From: an uncultured Eggerthellaceae bacterium
GTDB lineage: Bacteria; Actinomycetota; Coriobacteriia; Coriobacteriales; Eggerthellaceae
Assembly (NCBI GenBank): GCA_949840905.1
Contig: CATKXW010000010.1
Span: forward strand, 1-64,000
Reading direction: 5' to 3'
DNA length: 64,000 nucleotides
A model generated the notes under the pieces. That model saw only the letters and a program-made list of their open reading frames with translations, searched no databases and was not told where the DNA came from. A program made the translations under genes and the position numbers. Below are positions 36,595 through 48,369 of the stretch, one piece after another. Position 1 is the stretch's first letter. Every line of letters starts with the position of its first letter.

Positions 36595-37041
36595 ATGCGC
36601 ATCAGCATCGCCAGCGATCATGCGGGCTTCGAGCAGAAAGAGGCCCTCAAGGCCTATCTCGCATCCCAGGGCCATGAGGTGGAGGATCTAGGCCCTGCCA
36701 GCGACGGAAGGGTGGACTATCCCGACTACGCCGCCTCGGTGGCTCGCAGCGTGGCCGCAGGCGACGCTGAGCGAGGGGTATTGGTGTGCGGCACCGGCAT
36801 CGGCATGGCCATCGCTGCCAACAAGGTGAGGGGCATCCGCGCCGCTAACGTGGTGTCGCCGGAGTTCGCGGCGCTGTGTCGCGAGCACAACGACTGCAAC
36901 GTCGTCACCGTTTCGGGCCGCTTCGTCTCCCTCAAGGACAACCAGCGCATCCTCGATGCCTTCCTCGGCACCGACTTCGGTGGAGGCCGTCATGGCGGTC
37001 GCGTCGATAAGATAGTGGCTCTCGAACAGGACGCCTCATGA
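36595..37041 (+). CDS. rpiB: Ribose-5-phosphate isomerase B (RpiB/LacAB family)
   Basis: Interconverts ribose-5-phosphate and ribulose-5-phosphate in the pentose phosphate pathway. The 148-aa protein has [12 protein letters not shown], the phosphate-binding and catalytic [20 protein letters not shown] and [12 protein letters not shown], typical of RpiB. ATG 36595 sits seven bases after GGAAGGG. The ATG at 36590 is out of frame. It overlaps the next gene by four bases (ATGA). Confidence 0.95.
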   Translation: MRISIASDHAGFEQKEALKAYLASQGHEVEDLGPASDGRVDYPDYAASVARSVAAGDAERGVLVCGTGIGMAIAANKVRGIRAANVVSPEFAALCREHNDCNVVTVSGRFVSLKDNQRILDAFLGTDFGGGRHGGRVDKIVALEQDAS

Positions 37042-37502
37042 GCGCTCACAGCTTCGACGATCGTCCGAGCTGGGACGAGTACTTCATGACCCTAGCCAAC
37101 GAGGTGGCCACCCGCACCACGTGCTTGCGGCGGGGGGTGGGCGCCGTCATCGTGAAGGATCGGCGCATCCTCGCTACTGGCTACAACGGCGTGCCCTCGG
37201 GCTTGGCTCATTGCGGCGAGACCGGCTGCTTGCGCGAGGAACTGGGGGTGCCCTCCGGTCAGCGCCATGAGATATGCCGCGGCCTGCATGCCGAGCAGAA
37301 CGCCATCATCCAGGCCGCTCGCTACGGCATCAACATCGATGGGGCCACCATCTACGTGAACACCCAGCCCTGCGTGGTATGCGCCAAGATGCTCATCAAC
37401 TCCGGGATCACCGAAGTGGTGTATCAGAACCCCTATCCCGACGAGCTCGCCATGGCCATGCTCGAAGAGGCGGGCATGAAGATGCGCGTCTTCGCGGCAT
37501 AG
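37038..37502 (+). CDS. dCMP deaminase family protein (ComEB-like)
   Basis: Zinc-dependent deaminase that probably converts dCMP to dUMP for dTMP synthesis. The 154-aa protein has [27 protein letters not shown] at the N-terminus, the catalytic HAEQNAI and the zinc ligands PCVVCAKM. A Cys/His-containing insert ([11 protein letters not shown]) may bind a second structural zinc, as in related dCMP deaminases. It is translationally coupled to rpiB. Confidence 0.92.
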   Translation: MSAHSFDDRPSWDEYFMTLANEVATRTTCLRRGVGAVIVKDRRILATGYNGVPSGLAHCGETGCLREELGVPSGQRHEICRGLHAEQNAIIQAARYGINIDGATIYVNTQPCVVCAKMLINSGITEVVYQNPYPDELAMAMLEEAGMKMRVFAA

Positions 37503-37581
37503 CCTTCCAGGGCTTTTCCCGTTCACCTACATTTCGGCTCGGTTCATACGACGGCTCCCACCGTGGGCGTGCGAGCTTCGC

Positions 37582-37587
37582 TATGAT
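37582..37587 (+). promoter_or_regulatory. Candidate -10 box of the ATP synthase operon
   Basis: TATGAT lies 85 nt before the first gene of the cluster, in an otherwise empty 170-bp gap. The -35 is weak. Confidence 0.4.
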
Positions 37588-37672
37588 TCACTATGGCTTC
37601 AACGCCGTGATGCCCTGAAAAGGGAAGACGGCGGTCGCATTCGTAACGCATCCGTTGAGAGGGTTATCTCGC

Positions 37673-37966
37673 ATGGTCTTAGCGATAGTGCTCGGCGCAT
37701 TGGCGGGAGCCCTGGGCTTCGCTCCGTTGCTCATCGGGTTGCGACTGACGAGGAAGACGACGGCGACGAGCCCGGTGGGCCCCATGGCGGTGCTGCTGCT
37801 GGCGCTCGTGGTCTCGTTCGTTCTGGTCTTCGTGCTGGCGATCGCGTTCGTCTCCTGGGACAAGCCCCATGGCTTGGCCTTCGTTCTGGCAGAGGTGCTA
37901 TGCCTGTGCGCTGTGGCCGTCGCTTACGGCGTCCACAAGAACCTAGGCGGCGAGAAGAAGTCATAA
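37673..37966 (+). CDS. Small membrane protein at the head of the atp operon (AtpI-like position)
   Basis: The 97-aa protein has three hydrophobic helices (about 2-22, 35-60 and 67-85) and a Lys-rich end (GEKKS). Its place directly before atpB is where atpI or another assembly/ion factor is usually encoded, but I cannot match its sequence to AtpI with confidence. ATG 37673 is chosen because GAGAGGG lies nine bases upstream; a TTG at 37655 is less likely. Co-transcription with the ATP synthase genes is expected. Confidence 0.75.
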   Translation: MVLAIVLGALAGALGFAPLLIGLRLTRKTTATSPVGPMAVLLLALVVSFVLVFVLAIAFVSWDKPHGLAFVLAEVLCLCAVAVAYGVHKNLGGEKKS

Positions 37967-37999
37967 GAGGGAAGAGAAGGATGAAAGAGGGGTTTACAC

Positions 38000-38785
38000 G
38001 TGAACGCTCTTGAAGTGCTGTCCGCGCACGTGCCTGAGCTGCAGGAATCGTTCGAATCGGCATTCGTATTCGGCAGCGGCTCGTTCGGGCTGACCCAATA
38101 CACGCTGTGGATGATCATCTGCTGGATCCTCACGGTGGTCATCGTGCTGGCCGTGGCGCGCAAGCTCACGCTGGTGCCGCACAATAAGTTCGTCAACACC
38201 GTGGAGTACGGCTATCAGTTCGTCCGTAACGACATGGGCGAGGGCATCTTGGGCCATGGCTTCAAGAAGCATGTGCCGTTTCTGGCCACGATGTTCTTCT
38301 TCATCCTGGTGTCGAACTTCGTCGGTCTCATCCCGGGCTGCAAGACGCCCACCGGTACCATCTCGGTCACCTGGGCTCTCGCTACCATCTCGTTCGTCTA
38401 CTTCAATGTCCAGGGCATCCGTGCCCATGGTGGGTGGGGCTATCTGAAGTCGCTGGCCCCGGGCGGTCTGCCCATCGTCATGGTGCCCGTGATCTGGTTC
38501 TTGGAGCTTCTGTCCACCGTCATCCGCTGGCTGACCCTGGCCGTCCGACTCTATGGCAACATGTTCGCCGGCCACATGGTGTTGGGTATCTTCGCCCTGG
38601 CCACCGGCGTGTTCCTGCAAGTGGCGGTGCAGTCCTTCGACATCACCAGCGGCATCATCGCCGTTCCGTGGTTCGTGCTGCTCATCGTCATGTACGCCTT
38701 GGAGACCCTGGTGGCGTTCCTGCAGGCCTACGTGTTCACGGTGCTCAGCTCCGTCTACATCCAGTTGGCCACGGCCTCTCACTAA
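38000..38785 (+). CDS. atpB: F1Fo ATP synthase subunit a
   Basis: Membrane stator subunit that provides the proton half-channels against the c-ring. The 261-aa protein has five or six helices and the essential Arg183 in AVRLYGNMFAGH, plus NFVGLIPG and the C-terminal LETLVAFLQAYVFTVLSSVYI. The GTG start follows AAAGAGGGG. A 153-nt gap to atpE carries hairpins. Confidence 0.96.
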   Translation: MNALEVLSAHVPELQESFESAFVFGSGSFGLTQYTLWMIICWILTVVIVLAVARKLTLVPHNKFVNTVEYGYQFVRNDMGEGILGHGFKKHVPFLATMFFFILVSNFVGLIPGCKTPTGTISVTWALATISFVYFNVQGIRAHGGWGYLKSLAPGGLPIVMVPVIWFLELLSTVIRWLTLAVRLYGNMFAGHMVLGIFALATGVFLQVAVQSFDITSGIIAVPWFVLLIVMYALETLVAFLQAYVFTVLSSVYIQLATASH

Positions 38786-38803
38786 GAGGTCGTCCGGCGT
38801 TCG

Positions 38804-38827
38804 CGGCCGAGGCTTCGCGCTCGGCCG
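38804..38827 (+). promoter_or_regulatory. Hairpin between atpB and atpE
   Basis: CGGCCGA (38804-38810) pairs with TCGGCCG (38821-38827), followed by TTCGTTCTT. It could be a partial terminator or an RNA-processing and stabilising stem that separates atpB from atpE expression. Confidence 0.45.
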
Positions 38828-38897
38828 TTCGTTCTTGGGTCCTTCCGGTGCGCGCTCTTCCACAGGGCTGTGTTACCGGTGACCATATAAGTGGAAA

Positions 38898-38934
38898 GTT
38901 TTGAGAAAACAGGCTCAAAACGGTAAAAGGAGGA
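38898..38934 (+). promoter_or_regulatory. atpE translation-initiation region
   Basis: A perfect AT-rich stem GTTTTGAG (38898-38905) / CTCAAAAC (38914-38921) lies directly before the very strong site AAAAGGAGG (38926-38934) of atpE. An A/U-rich enhancer before atpE is known in E. coli, and this could play the same part in making excess subunit c. Confidence 0.5.
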
Positions 38935-38938
38935 AACT

Positions 38939-39157
38939 GTGGAAATTACAATGGTTCTCGCCGCACTGAAGGTCGTCGGTTATGGCCTCGGCGCCATCGG
39001 CCCTGGCATCGGCATCGGCATCGCCTGCTATGGCTGCTGCGTGGGCACCGCTCGTCAGCCTGAGCTGCAGGGTCGTCTGTTCACGAACTTCATCCTCGGC
39101 GCTGCTCTGGCAGAGGCTCTGGCCCTCATCGGCTTCGTGCTCGCGTTCATCATGTAG
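38939..39157 (+). CDS. atpE: F1Fo ATP synthase subunit c
   Basis: Two-helix subunit of the rotating ring. The 72-aa protein has the Gly-rich helix 1 (GPGIGIGIA), the polar loop ARQPE, and helix 2 with the ion-binding Glu59 ([11 protein letters not shown]). The residue after Glu is Ala, and the Na+-type Gln and Ser ligands are not seen, so proton use is more likely. Unusually, helix 1 holds three cysteines (C30, C33, C34 in ACYGCCVG). The GTG start follows AAAAGGAGG. Confidence 0.96.
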   Translation: MEITMVLAALKVVGYGLGAIGPGIGIGIACYGCCVGTARQPELQGRLFTNFILGAALAEALALIGFVLAFIM

Positions 39158-39213
39158 CTTCTCTGGCTCATTCGGTATTCATTTCGCCGCAATAGGCTAG
39201 AAGGAGGTAACAC

Positions 39214-39798
39214 GTGAGAGCAAGAGCGAAGAAAGGGTTCGGGATCGGCGCATGCGCCGTGGCCAGCCTGCTCGCTTTCCCTGGGGTGGCGTTCGCCGCC
39301 GAGGAGGAAGAGGGCGGCCTTGCGGTCATCCTGCCCAACATGGTGGAGTTCATCCCCATGCTCGTCGCCTTCATCATCCTCTGGATCATCCTCGCGAAGT
39401 TCGGCTGGCCGATGTTCAACGGCATGCTGGAGAAGCGCGAGAACACCATCAGGGAGGCCCTGAAGAAGTCCGAGGAAGCGAAGATCGAGAGCGAGCGCGT
39501 GCTCGCTGAGTACAAGGCTCAGTCCGCTCAGCTCATCGCTGATGCTCGCGCCGCGGGCGATGCCGTGAAGCTCGACATCACCAACAAGGCGCAGGCTGAG
39601 GCGAACGACATGATCGCGAAGGCCAAGAGCACCATCGAAGCGGAGAAGAAGCAGGCCATCGCCGAGCTTCAGTCGTCGGTGGCGAACCTTGCCGTCGATG
39701 TGGCCGGGCGCTTGATCGGCAACGATCTGAACGAGAGCGAGCATCGCGCCATCATCGAGCGCTATGTCAAAGAGGCGGGTAGTTTCAATGCCAACTAA
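39214..39798 (+). CDS. atpF: F1Fo ATP synthase subunit b
   Basis: Peripheral-stalk subunit. The 194-aa protein carries an N-terminal segment that looks like a signal peptide (RARAKK, hydrophobic core, GVAFAAEEEE with AxA-type cleavage) before the normal membrane helix (about 42-62) and the long charged helix (LEKRENTIREALKKSEEAKIE and onward). The extension is longer than in E. coli subunit b. The GTG start follows AAGGAGG. It overlaps atpH by 11 bases. Confidence 0.95.
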   Translation: MRARAKKGFGIGACAVASLLAFPGVAFAAEEEEGGLAVILPNMVEFIPMLVAFIILWIILAKFGWPMFNGMLEKRENTIREALKKSEEAKIESERVLAEYKAQSAQLIADARAAGDAVKLDITNKAQAEANDMIAKAKSTIEAEKKQAIAELQSSVANLAVDVAGRLIGNDLNESEHRAIIERYVKEAGSFNAN

Positions 39799-40365
39799 TC
39801 GTCTTGTCGTCAAAGAAGAGGTCGCTACCTACGCTGATGCGCTGTTCGAAGCAGTGCGCAGTGCCGGTGGGCTCGACCGCGTGCTGTCGGTGCGCTATCA
39901 GATGGAAGAGATCATCGCCATCGTCAACGCCGACATGAACGTATCGGTGGCGCTCAAGGGCGCCGATTACGCCCCTGAGCAGCGCGCGCAGCTGATCCGC
40001 GGGACGTTCGCCGATGCCGACGAGGTCCTCGTGGACGTCATGGCCGTCATGGCCGAGCGAGGGGACATCACCTTGTTGCCGCGCGTGTACGAGGCCTATG
40101 GCCGGCTTCTCGCCGACAAGCTCAACACCGTCGTCGTGGACGTGACCACCGTCGTTCCGCTCGACGATGAGCTGCGTTCCACCATTAAACAGAAGGCCGA
40201 GACCGATCTGGGCAAGGACGTGGTCCTTCGTGAGACCATCGACGAGTCCATTTTGGGCGGCATCATCATGAGCACCGAAGGAAAGCGCATCGATGCGAGC
40301 GTTATCTCGCAGTTGAACCATGCGCGCTTCGTGCTCGAAGAGACAACCGATGGAGGTGAAAGCTA

Positions 40366-40366
<1 letters not shown>
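39788..40366 (+). CDS. atpH: F1Fo ATP synthase subunit delta
   Basis: Joins the b stalk to the top of F1. The 192-aa protein starts [22 protein letters not shown] and ends with the family segment [28 protein letters not shown]. Normal length. The ATG lies inside the atpF end, and the stop overlaps the atpA GTG by one base, indicating tight coupling. Confidence 0.94.
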
Positions 40367-41931
<1,565 letters not shown>

Positions 41932-41942
41932 GGTAGGTAGAT

Positions 41943-42875
41943 ATGCCAAACCTTCACGACATAGAGAGGCGGATCAATTCCGTCACCTCGACGAAGCAGA
42001 TCACGCGCACCATGGAGATGGTGGCCGCTGCTAAGATACGCCGTGCCTCCCAGCGCGCCGAGAACGCCTTGCCTTGGGCTGTGGCCATCTCGGACATGCT
42101 CGTCACGACGGCCAAGCATGCCCCCATCAGCTCCGAGCCGCTGCTGCAGACCCATGATGAGGTGAAGCGCTGCTTCATCGTGGTCGTGACCTCCGACCGC
42201 GGTCTGGCCGGTGGCTTCAACAGCAACGTGCTGCGCCATGCGGAAAAGCTCATCAAGGAGAAGGAGCGGCAGGGCATCGCGGTGGAAGTGGCGGCCTGCG
42301 GCAAGAAAGCCATCGGCTACTTCAGCTACCGCGGCATCGACCCGGTGTTCGAATTCGCTGGCCTGTCGGCCGATCCCACCTACGAGGAGGCAGCCGAGCT
42401 CTCGCGCTATTCTGGCGACGCCTACCATCGCGAGGAGGATCCGCTGGACGAGGTGTACGTCATCTATAACCATGCGAAGAACGCCGCTGAGCAGACACTG
42501 GTGGAGCAGCAGGTCCTTCCCATCAAGGAGGAGACCTACGCTGACCTCCTCGGGCTGAACGAGGAAGTGGATATCTTCAAGGAGTTCCGTGAGCGGGACG
42601 ATGAGAGCCTTCCGGGCGACATCGATTTCGAGCCGGGCGCCGAAGAGGTCATGCGCTACCTGATGAAAGCCTATTTGCGCAATGCGTATTACTATGCGCT
42701 TCTCGACTCGGCAGCGGGCGAACAGGGTGCTCGCCGCAACGCGATGAAGTCGGCGACCGACAACGCGAACGAGATGGTCTCGACGCTGACGCGCGTGTAC
42801 AACCGCGCACGTCAGGGTGCTATCACCACCGAGATCAACGAGATCGTGGGCGGCGCCGCAGCTTTGGAGGAATAA
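41943..42875 (+). CDS. atpG: F1Fo ATP synthase subunit gamma
   Basis: Central rotor shaft. The 310-aa protein has the N-terminal coiled helix (IERRINSVTSTKQITRTMEMVAA), the Rossmann-like middle (VVVTSDRGLAGGFN) and the C-terminal helix with AMKSATDNANEMV and NRARQGAITTEINEIVGGAAAL. The middle domain carries an acidic insertion around residues 195-225 (FKEFRERDDESLPGDIDFEPG) compared with E. coli gamma. atpD starts on the next base after the stop. Confidence 0.96.
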   Translation: MPNLHDIERRINSVTSTKQITRTMEMVAAAKIRRASQRAENALPWAVAISDMLVTTAKHAPISSEPLLQTHDEVKRCFIVVVTSDRGLAGGFNSNVLRHAEKLIKEKERQGIAVEVAACGKKAIGYFSYRGIDPVFEFAGLSADPTYEEAAELSRYSGDAYHREEDPLDEVYVIYNHAKNAAEQTLVEQQVLPIKEETYADLLGLNEEVDIFKEFRERDDESLPGDIDFEPGAEEVMRYLMKAYLRNAYYYALLDSAAGEQGARRNAMKSATDNANEMVSTLTRVYNRARQGAITTEINEIVGGAAALEE

Positions 42876-44320
<1,445 letters not shown>

Positions 44321-44321
<1 letters not shown>

Positions 44322-44755
44322 TGGCTGACTTCATGTGCACCGTCGCCATCCCCACCCGGGCGCTGTTCCAGGGGAGGGTATATTATGCCGACGTTCCGAG
44401 CGTGGAGGGCAACTACGGCGTTCTTCCGGGCCATGAGATGATCGTGGCGACCAACAAGAACGGTGGCGTGCTCACCCTGCATCTGGACGAGGCTGGCAAC
44501 GAGAAGAAGCGCTTCCTGCTCTACGAAGGTGCCTCTCAGGTGTACAACAACGTGCTCTCGGTCCTGGGTCGTTTCGGGCGCGATGTCGAGGATATCGACG
44601 TGGAGTCCGTGCGCGAGAAGGCCGAAAACATGCGCAAGCACATCGAGGAGCTGGAAAGCTCCGATTCCGAGCAGGATCGAGCCGAGCTCGAGACGAGCAA
44701 GGAACGCTTGGCCTGGTATCAGATCCAGATCGATTACGTGGAGCAGCATAGCTAG
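44321..44755 (+). CDS. atpC: F1Fo ATP synthase subunit epsilon
   Basis: Rotor subunit that can inhibit ATP hydrolysis. The 144-aa protein has the N-terminal beta-sandwich (VAIPTRALFQGRVYYADVPSVEGNYGVLPGHEMIV) and a C-terminal helical hairpin (VREKAENMRKHIEELESS and on). The N-domain and length match the family. It is the last gene of the operon before the terminator. Confidence 0.94.
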
Positions 44756-44782
44756 GTTTTCTCTTTCATAAGAGCCTGTTTG

Positions 44783-44813
44783 AAGCGGGGTGAGCGTCAT
44801 GCTCACCCCGCTT
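44783..44813 (+). terminator. Terminator of the ATP synthase operon
   Basis: A perfect 13-bp stem AAGCGGGGTGAGC (44783-44795) / GCTCACCCCGCTT (44801-44813), followed by TGCGTCT. Confidence 0.85.
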
Positions 44814-44831
44814 TGCGTCTCCTCGGAAAGG

Positions 44832-44888
44832 AAGACCGCCCTCGTCCGAGAACTGGGATGCGGTTCAGGATCGGACGAGGGCGGTCTT
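44832..44888 (-). terminator. Long perfect hairpin, terminator of dnaE
   Basis: AAGACCGCCCTCGTCCGA (44832-44849) is a perfect 18-bp complement of 44871-44888, with a 21-nt loop. Read on the minus strand it follows the dnaE stop by 25 nt and is trailed by TCCTTTCC. It also insulates the converging atp operon. Confidence 0.75.
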
Positions 44889-44913
44889 GGGATGGAATAG
44901 AGGAAGTAGAGCC

Positions 44914-47900
44914 TTAGGCGCTCAGGGCACGTCGACCGAAGAGGTCACATAGCTCGGTGCGCAGGGGCATGGAGCTCGCATCCACGGTGAGGGGCAGTTC
45001 TGCGCGGAACTTACGCCCATCGCTCTGAGCGACGAAGAGCACTACGCCATCGCGGCCGGGATACTGGCTTAGGATGCGCTTGAGCTTAGCGGACTTGGTC
45101 TGGTTGAAGTCGGTGGAGGCTACGCGCAGCTCCAAGTGAGCAGGACCTTTGTCGGCCTCGTCGAACTCGATGGACTCCACCTCGTAGATGATGGCTTGAT
45201 TACCGCGATCGCTGTGCTCGAACTTTCCCTTGAGCTTTACGATGGCATCTTCGTGGATGTCCTCAGCGAACTTCTCGTAATCAAAGCAGATGCACTCGAT
45301 GTGACCGGTGGTGTCCTCGAGCTCGAAGGTGGCCATCTTGGTGTTGCGCTTGGTCATCTTGACGGTGACGTTCGCGATAAGGCCGACGAATATAGCGTTC
45401 TTGATGTCATCGGTGCGGTCAGATAGATCGCCTAAGCGTATCTTCGTCAGACGGGCGATGGCGTTCTCGTAGGGTTGGAGCGGATGGCCTGACACGTATA
45501 TCTTCATGATCTCCTTCTCGTTGGCGAGAAGGGTGTGCTCGTCCCACTCGATGCCATCAGGTTCGGGAACGTCCATGTCGAAGCCCACGTCTTCGTTGGC
45601 GAACATGTCGAACATCGATACTTGACCCGTATCGCGGTCGCGCTGGCGCTTGGAGGCGGAGTCGAGCAGGTTCGTCTCGTCCACGAAGTACATGAGCTGG
45701 CGACGGGTGTACCCGGTGGAATCGAACGCGCCGCTCTTGATGAGCGCCTCAAGGGTCTTGCGGTTGTAGCATTTCGCATCGAGGCGGTTCACGAAATCGT
45801 GCAGCGAGGTGTACGGTCCGTTCGCTTCGCGCTCGGCGATCATCTGCTCGGCTACGGCCGCACCCACTCCGCGCACGCCCACCAGACCGAAGCGAATGCC
45901 CTCTTCCACGGGGGTGAACTCCAAGTTTGAGGAGTTGATGTCGGGCGGGAGCACCGGCGTGCCGTTATGGTTGCAGCTGGAGATGTATTTGATGAGACGG
46001 TCGGCGCTGCCCATGTAGCTCGACAACACGGCAGCCATGTACTCGTTGGGATAGTGCGCCTTCAGATACGCAGTGCGCATCACCAATATGGCGTAGGCAG
46101 CCGAGTGCGATTTGTTGAATGCGTACTTTGCGAACTTCTCAGCATCTTCCCAGATCTGTTTGGCGATCTCGAGCGAGTAGCCGTTCTCGACCGCGCCGGT
46201 GTTCCAATCCTCTTGGAGCGCGCGCATCACATCGAGCTTCTTCTTGCCCATGGCCTTGCGCAGCTTGTCGGCCTTGCCGGCCGAGAAGCCGGACATGACC
46301 ATGGATATCTGCATGATCTGCTCTTGGTAGACCATGGTGCCGTAGGTCTCTTCCAAGATGGGGCGCAAGCGATCGTCATAATAGTGAATGGGCACCTTGC
46401 CGCCCGCTACCTTCACGTAATCGTCCACCATGCCGGATTCCAGAGGACCGGGACGGTTCAGTGCGATGGAGGCCACGATGTCGGCGAAGCGGTGCGGTGG
46501 CAGGCGTGAGAACAGGCTCACGTACAGCGCACCTTCCACTTGGAACAGACCATCCATGTTGCCCGAGCGCATCAACTGGAACGCCTTCTCGTCATCGGTT
46601 GGGATCTCTTCGGGAACGATCTTGGTGCCGTAGCGCGCTTCGATATTGCGGCAGGCACGCGAGAGCACGCCTAAGGTGCGCAGGCCCAGAAAGTCCATCT
46701 TGAGCAGGCCGAGATCGGGAGTGTAGTGGCCGTCGTACTGGGTGATGATCAAGCCGCCTTTGGTGTCGCGCTTCATGGGCACGTGATCGCTCATGGGATC
46801 GCGGCAGATGATGGTCGCGCAGGCATGGACGCCCTCGCCGCGCACATGGCCCTCGATGGAACGCGCGGCGTCGATGATAGCTTTCACATCCTCGCGCTCT
46901 TTGTAGTCGCGGGCGAGGTCGGGGTTCTTCTCGAGCGCTTCGTCGATGGTGATGCCAAGGTCGTTGCCGATCATCTTGCAGATGGTATCACCGGTGCCGT
47001 AAGGGTAGTCGAGCACGCGCGCGGCATCGCGTACAGCGTTCTTCGCCTGTAGCTTGCCGAAGGTGATCACGCCAGCGACATGGTCTTCGCCGTAGACGTC
47101 CTTGATGTGATCGATCACCTCTCCGCGCCGCTCGTCTTCGAAGTCGACGTCGATATCGGGCATCTCCACACGCTCTGGCGACAGGAAGCGCTCGAACAGG
47201 AGCCCGTTGGAGAGCGGGTCGAGGTCGGTGATGCTCATGGCGTAGGCCACGATGGCACCTGCGGCCGAGCCACGGCCCGGGCCGACGCCGATCCCTTGGC
47301 TGCGCGCCCACTCGATGTACTCCTGCACGATGAGGAAGTAGGCGGGAAAACCTTGCTGGATGATGATGCTCATCTCGTAGTCGGCACGCTCTTGGGCTTC
47401 GGCGGGCACCGGAGTGCCGTAGCGCTTCTCCAAGCCCTCCTGCACGCGCTTCTTGAACCAACTGTCTTCCGTCTCGCCTTCGGGCAGAGGGAAACGGGGG
47501 AGGATGGCGTCGCGCTCGAGCACGACGTTGCACTTCTCGGCGACTTCTACGGTGGTGTCGCATGCTTCAGGGAAGTCGGACAGCGCCGCGCGCATCTCCT
47601 CTTCGGTCTTCATGTAGAACTCGTCGTTGGGGAAGCGCATGCGGTTCACTTCGTTGACGATGGAGTTCGTGCCGATGCATAGCATGACGTCTTGGGCCTT
47701 GGCGTCTTCCTTCAACAGGTAATGGAAGTCGTTGGTGGCGATGGTCTTGCAGCCTACCTCATGGGCGAGCTTGGTCAGCTGGTGGTTCAGCTCGGTCTGG
47801 GTGAGGCCGGCGTCGGTACGGATGCCCTGGTTCTGCAGCTCGATGTAGAAATCGCCCTCGTCGAAGCAGGTCTTGAATTTGCGCGCCCACTCGCAGGCGT

Positions 47901-48369
47901 CCTCGAACTGCCCGTTGTCCAGCAGCTTCGGCACGATGCCGGCGATGCAGGCCGAAGAGCCGATGATGCCATGACCATACTTCTGCAGCATGGAGAAGGT
48001 GGTGCGCGGCTTGTAGTAGAAGTTGTCGACATGAGATTCGCTGACCAGGCGCAGCAGGTTATGATATCCCTCGTTGGTCTTGGCGATGAGCAACAGATGG
48101 TACAGCTTCGGTTTCACGTCGCGCCGCAGCTCCTCGTCGGTGGTGAAGTAGACCTCGCAGCCGTAGAGAGGCTTGACGCTCACGCCCGTTTCCTTCTCCA
48201 CTGCTGCGCAGGCGTCGCACAGCTCGGGCACGCCGCTCATGACACCGTGGTCGGTGATGGCCACAGCCGGCATGCCGAGCTCGGCGGCGCGCTTCACCAT
48301 GTCATAGATATGGGTGGCCCCATCGAGCAGCGAGTATTCCGTATGATTGTGCAGATGAACGAAAGCCAT
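44914..48369 (-). CDS. dnaE: DNA polymerase III subunit alpha
   Basis: Replicative C-family polymerase. The 1151-aa protein has the N-terminal PHP domain (FVHLHNHTEYSLLDG, AITDHGVMSG, TNDFHYL), the palm with GPGRGSAAGAIVAY and the catalytic PDIDVDFED, the fingers and HhH region (KSHSAAYAILVMRTAYLKAHYP, GIRFGLVGVRGVG), and a C-terminal OB-fold (FVGLIANVTVKMTKRNTKMATFELED). The PHP metal-binding residues appear intact, so proofreading by PHP is possible. GAGGA precedes the ATG at 48369. Monocistronic, convergent with atpC. Confidence 0.97.
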   Translation of the reverse strand: MAFVHLHNHTEYSLLDGATHIYDMVKRAAELGMPAVAITDHGVMSGVPELCDACAAVEKETGVSVKPLYGCEVYFTTDEELRRDVKPKLYHLLLIAKTNEGYHNLLRLVSESHVDNFYYKPRTTFSMLQKYGHGIIGSSACIAGIVPKLLDNGQFEDACEWARKFKTCFDEGDFYIELQNQGIRTDAGLTQTELNHQLTKLAHEVGCKTIATNDFHYLLKEDAKAQDVMLCIGTNSIVNEVNRMRFPNDEFYMKTEEEMRAALSDFPEACDTTVEVAEKCNVVLERDAILPRFPLPEGETEDSWFKKRVQEGLEKRYGTPVPAEAQERADYEMSIIIQQGFPAYFLIVQEYIEWARSQGIGVGPGRGSAAGAIVAYAMSITDLDPLSNGLLFERFLSPERVEMPDIDVDFEDERRGEVIDHIKDVYGEDHVAGVITFGKLQAKNAVRDAARVLDYPYGTGDTICKMIGNDLGITIDEALEKNPDLARDYKEREDVKAIIDAARSIEGHVRGEGVHACATIICRDPMSDHVPMKRDTKGGLIITQYDGHYTPDLGLLKMDFLGLRTLGVLSRACRNIEARYGTKIVPEEIPTDDEKAFQLMRSGNMDGLFQVEGALYVSLFSRLPPHRFADIVASIALNRPGPLESGMVDDYVKVAGGKVPIHYYDDRLRPILEETYGTMVYQEQIMQISMVMSGFSAGKADKLRKAMGKKKLDVMRALQEDWNTGAVENGYSLEIAKQIWEDAEKFAKYAFNKSHSAAYAILVMRTAYLKAHYPNEYMAAVLSSYMGSADRLIKYISSCNHNGTPVLPPDINSSNLEFTPVEEGIRFGLVGVRGVGAAVAEQMIAEREANGPYTSLHDFVNRLDAKCYNRKTLEALIKSGAFDSTGYTRRQLMYFVDETNLLDSASKRQRDRDTGQVSMFDMFANEDVGFDMDVPEPDGIEWDEHTLLANEKEIMKIYVSGHPLQPYENAIARLTKIRLGDLSDRTDDIKNAIFVGLIANVTVKMTKRNTKMATFELEDTTGHIECICFDYEKFAEDIHEDAIVKLKGKFEHSDRGNQAIIYEVESIEFDEADKGPAHLELRVASTDFNQTKSAKLKRILSQYPGRDGVVLFVAQSDGRKFRAELPLTVDASSMPLRTELCDLFGRRALSA

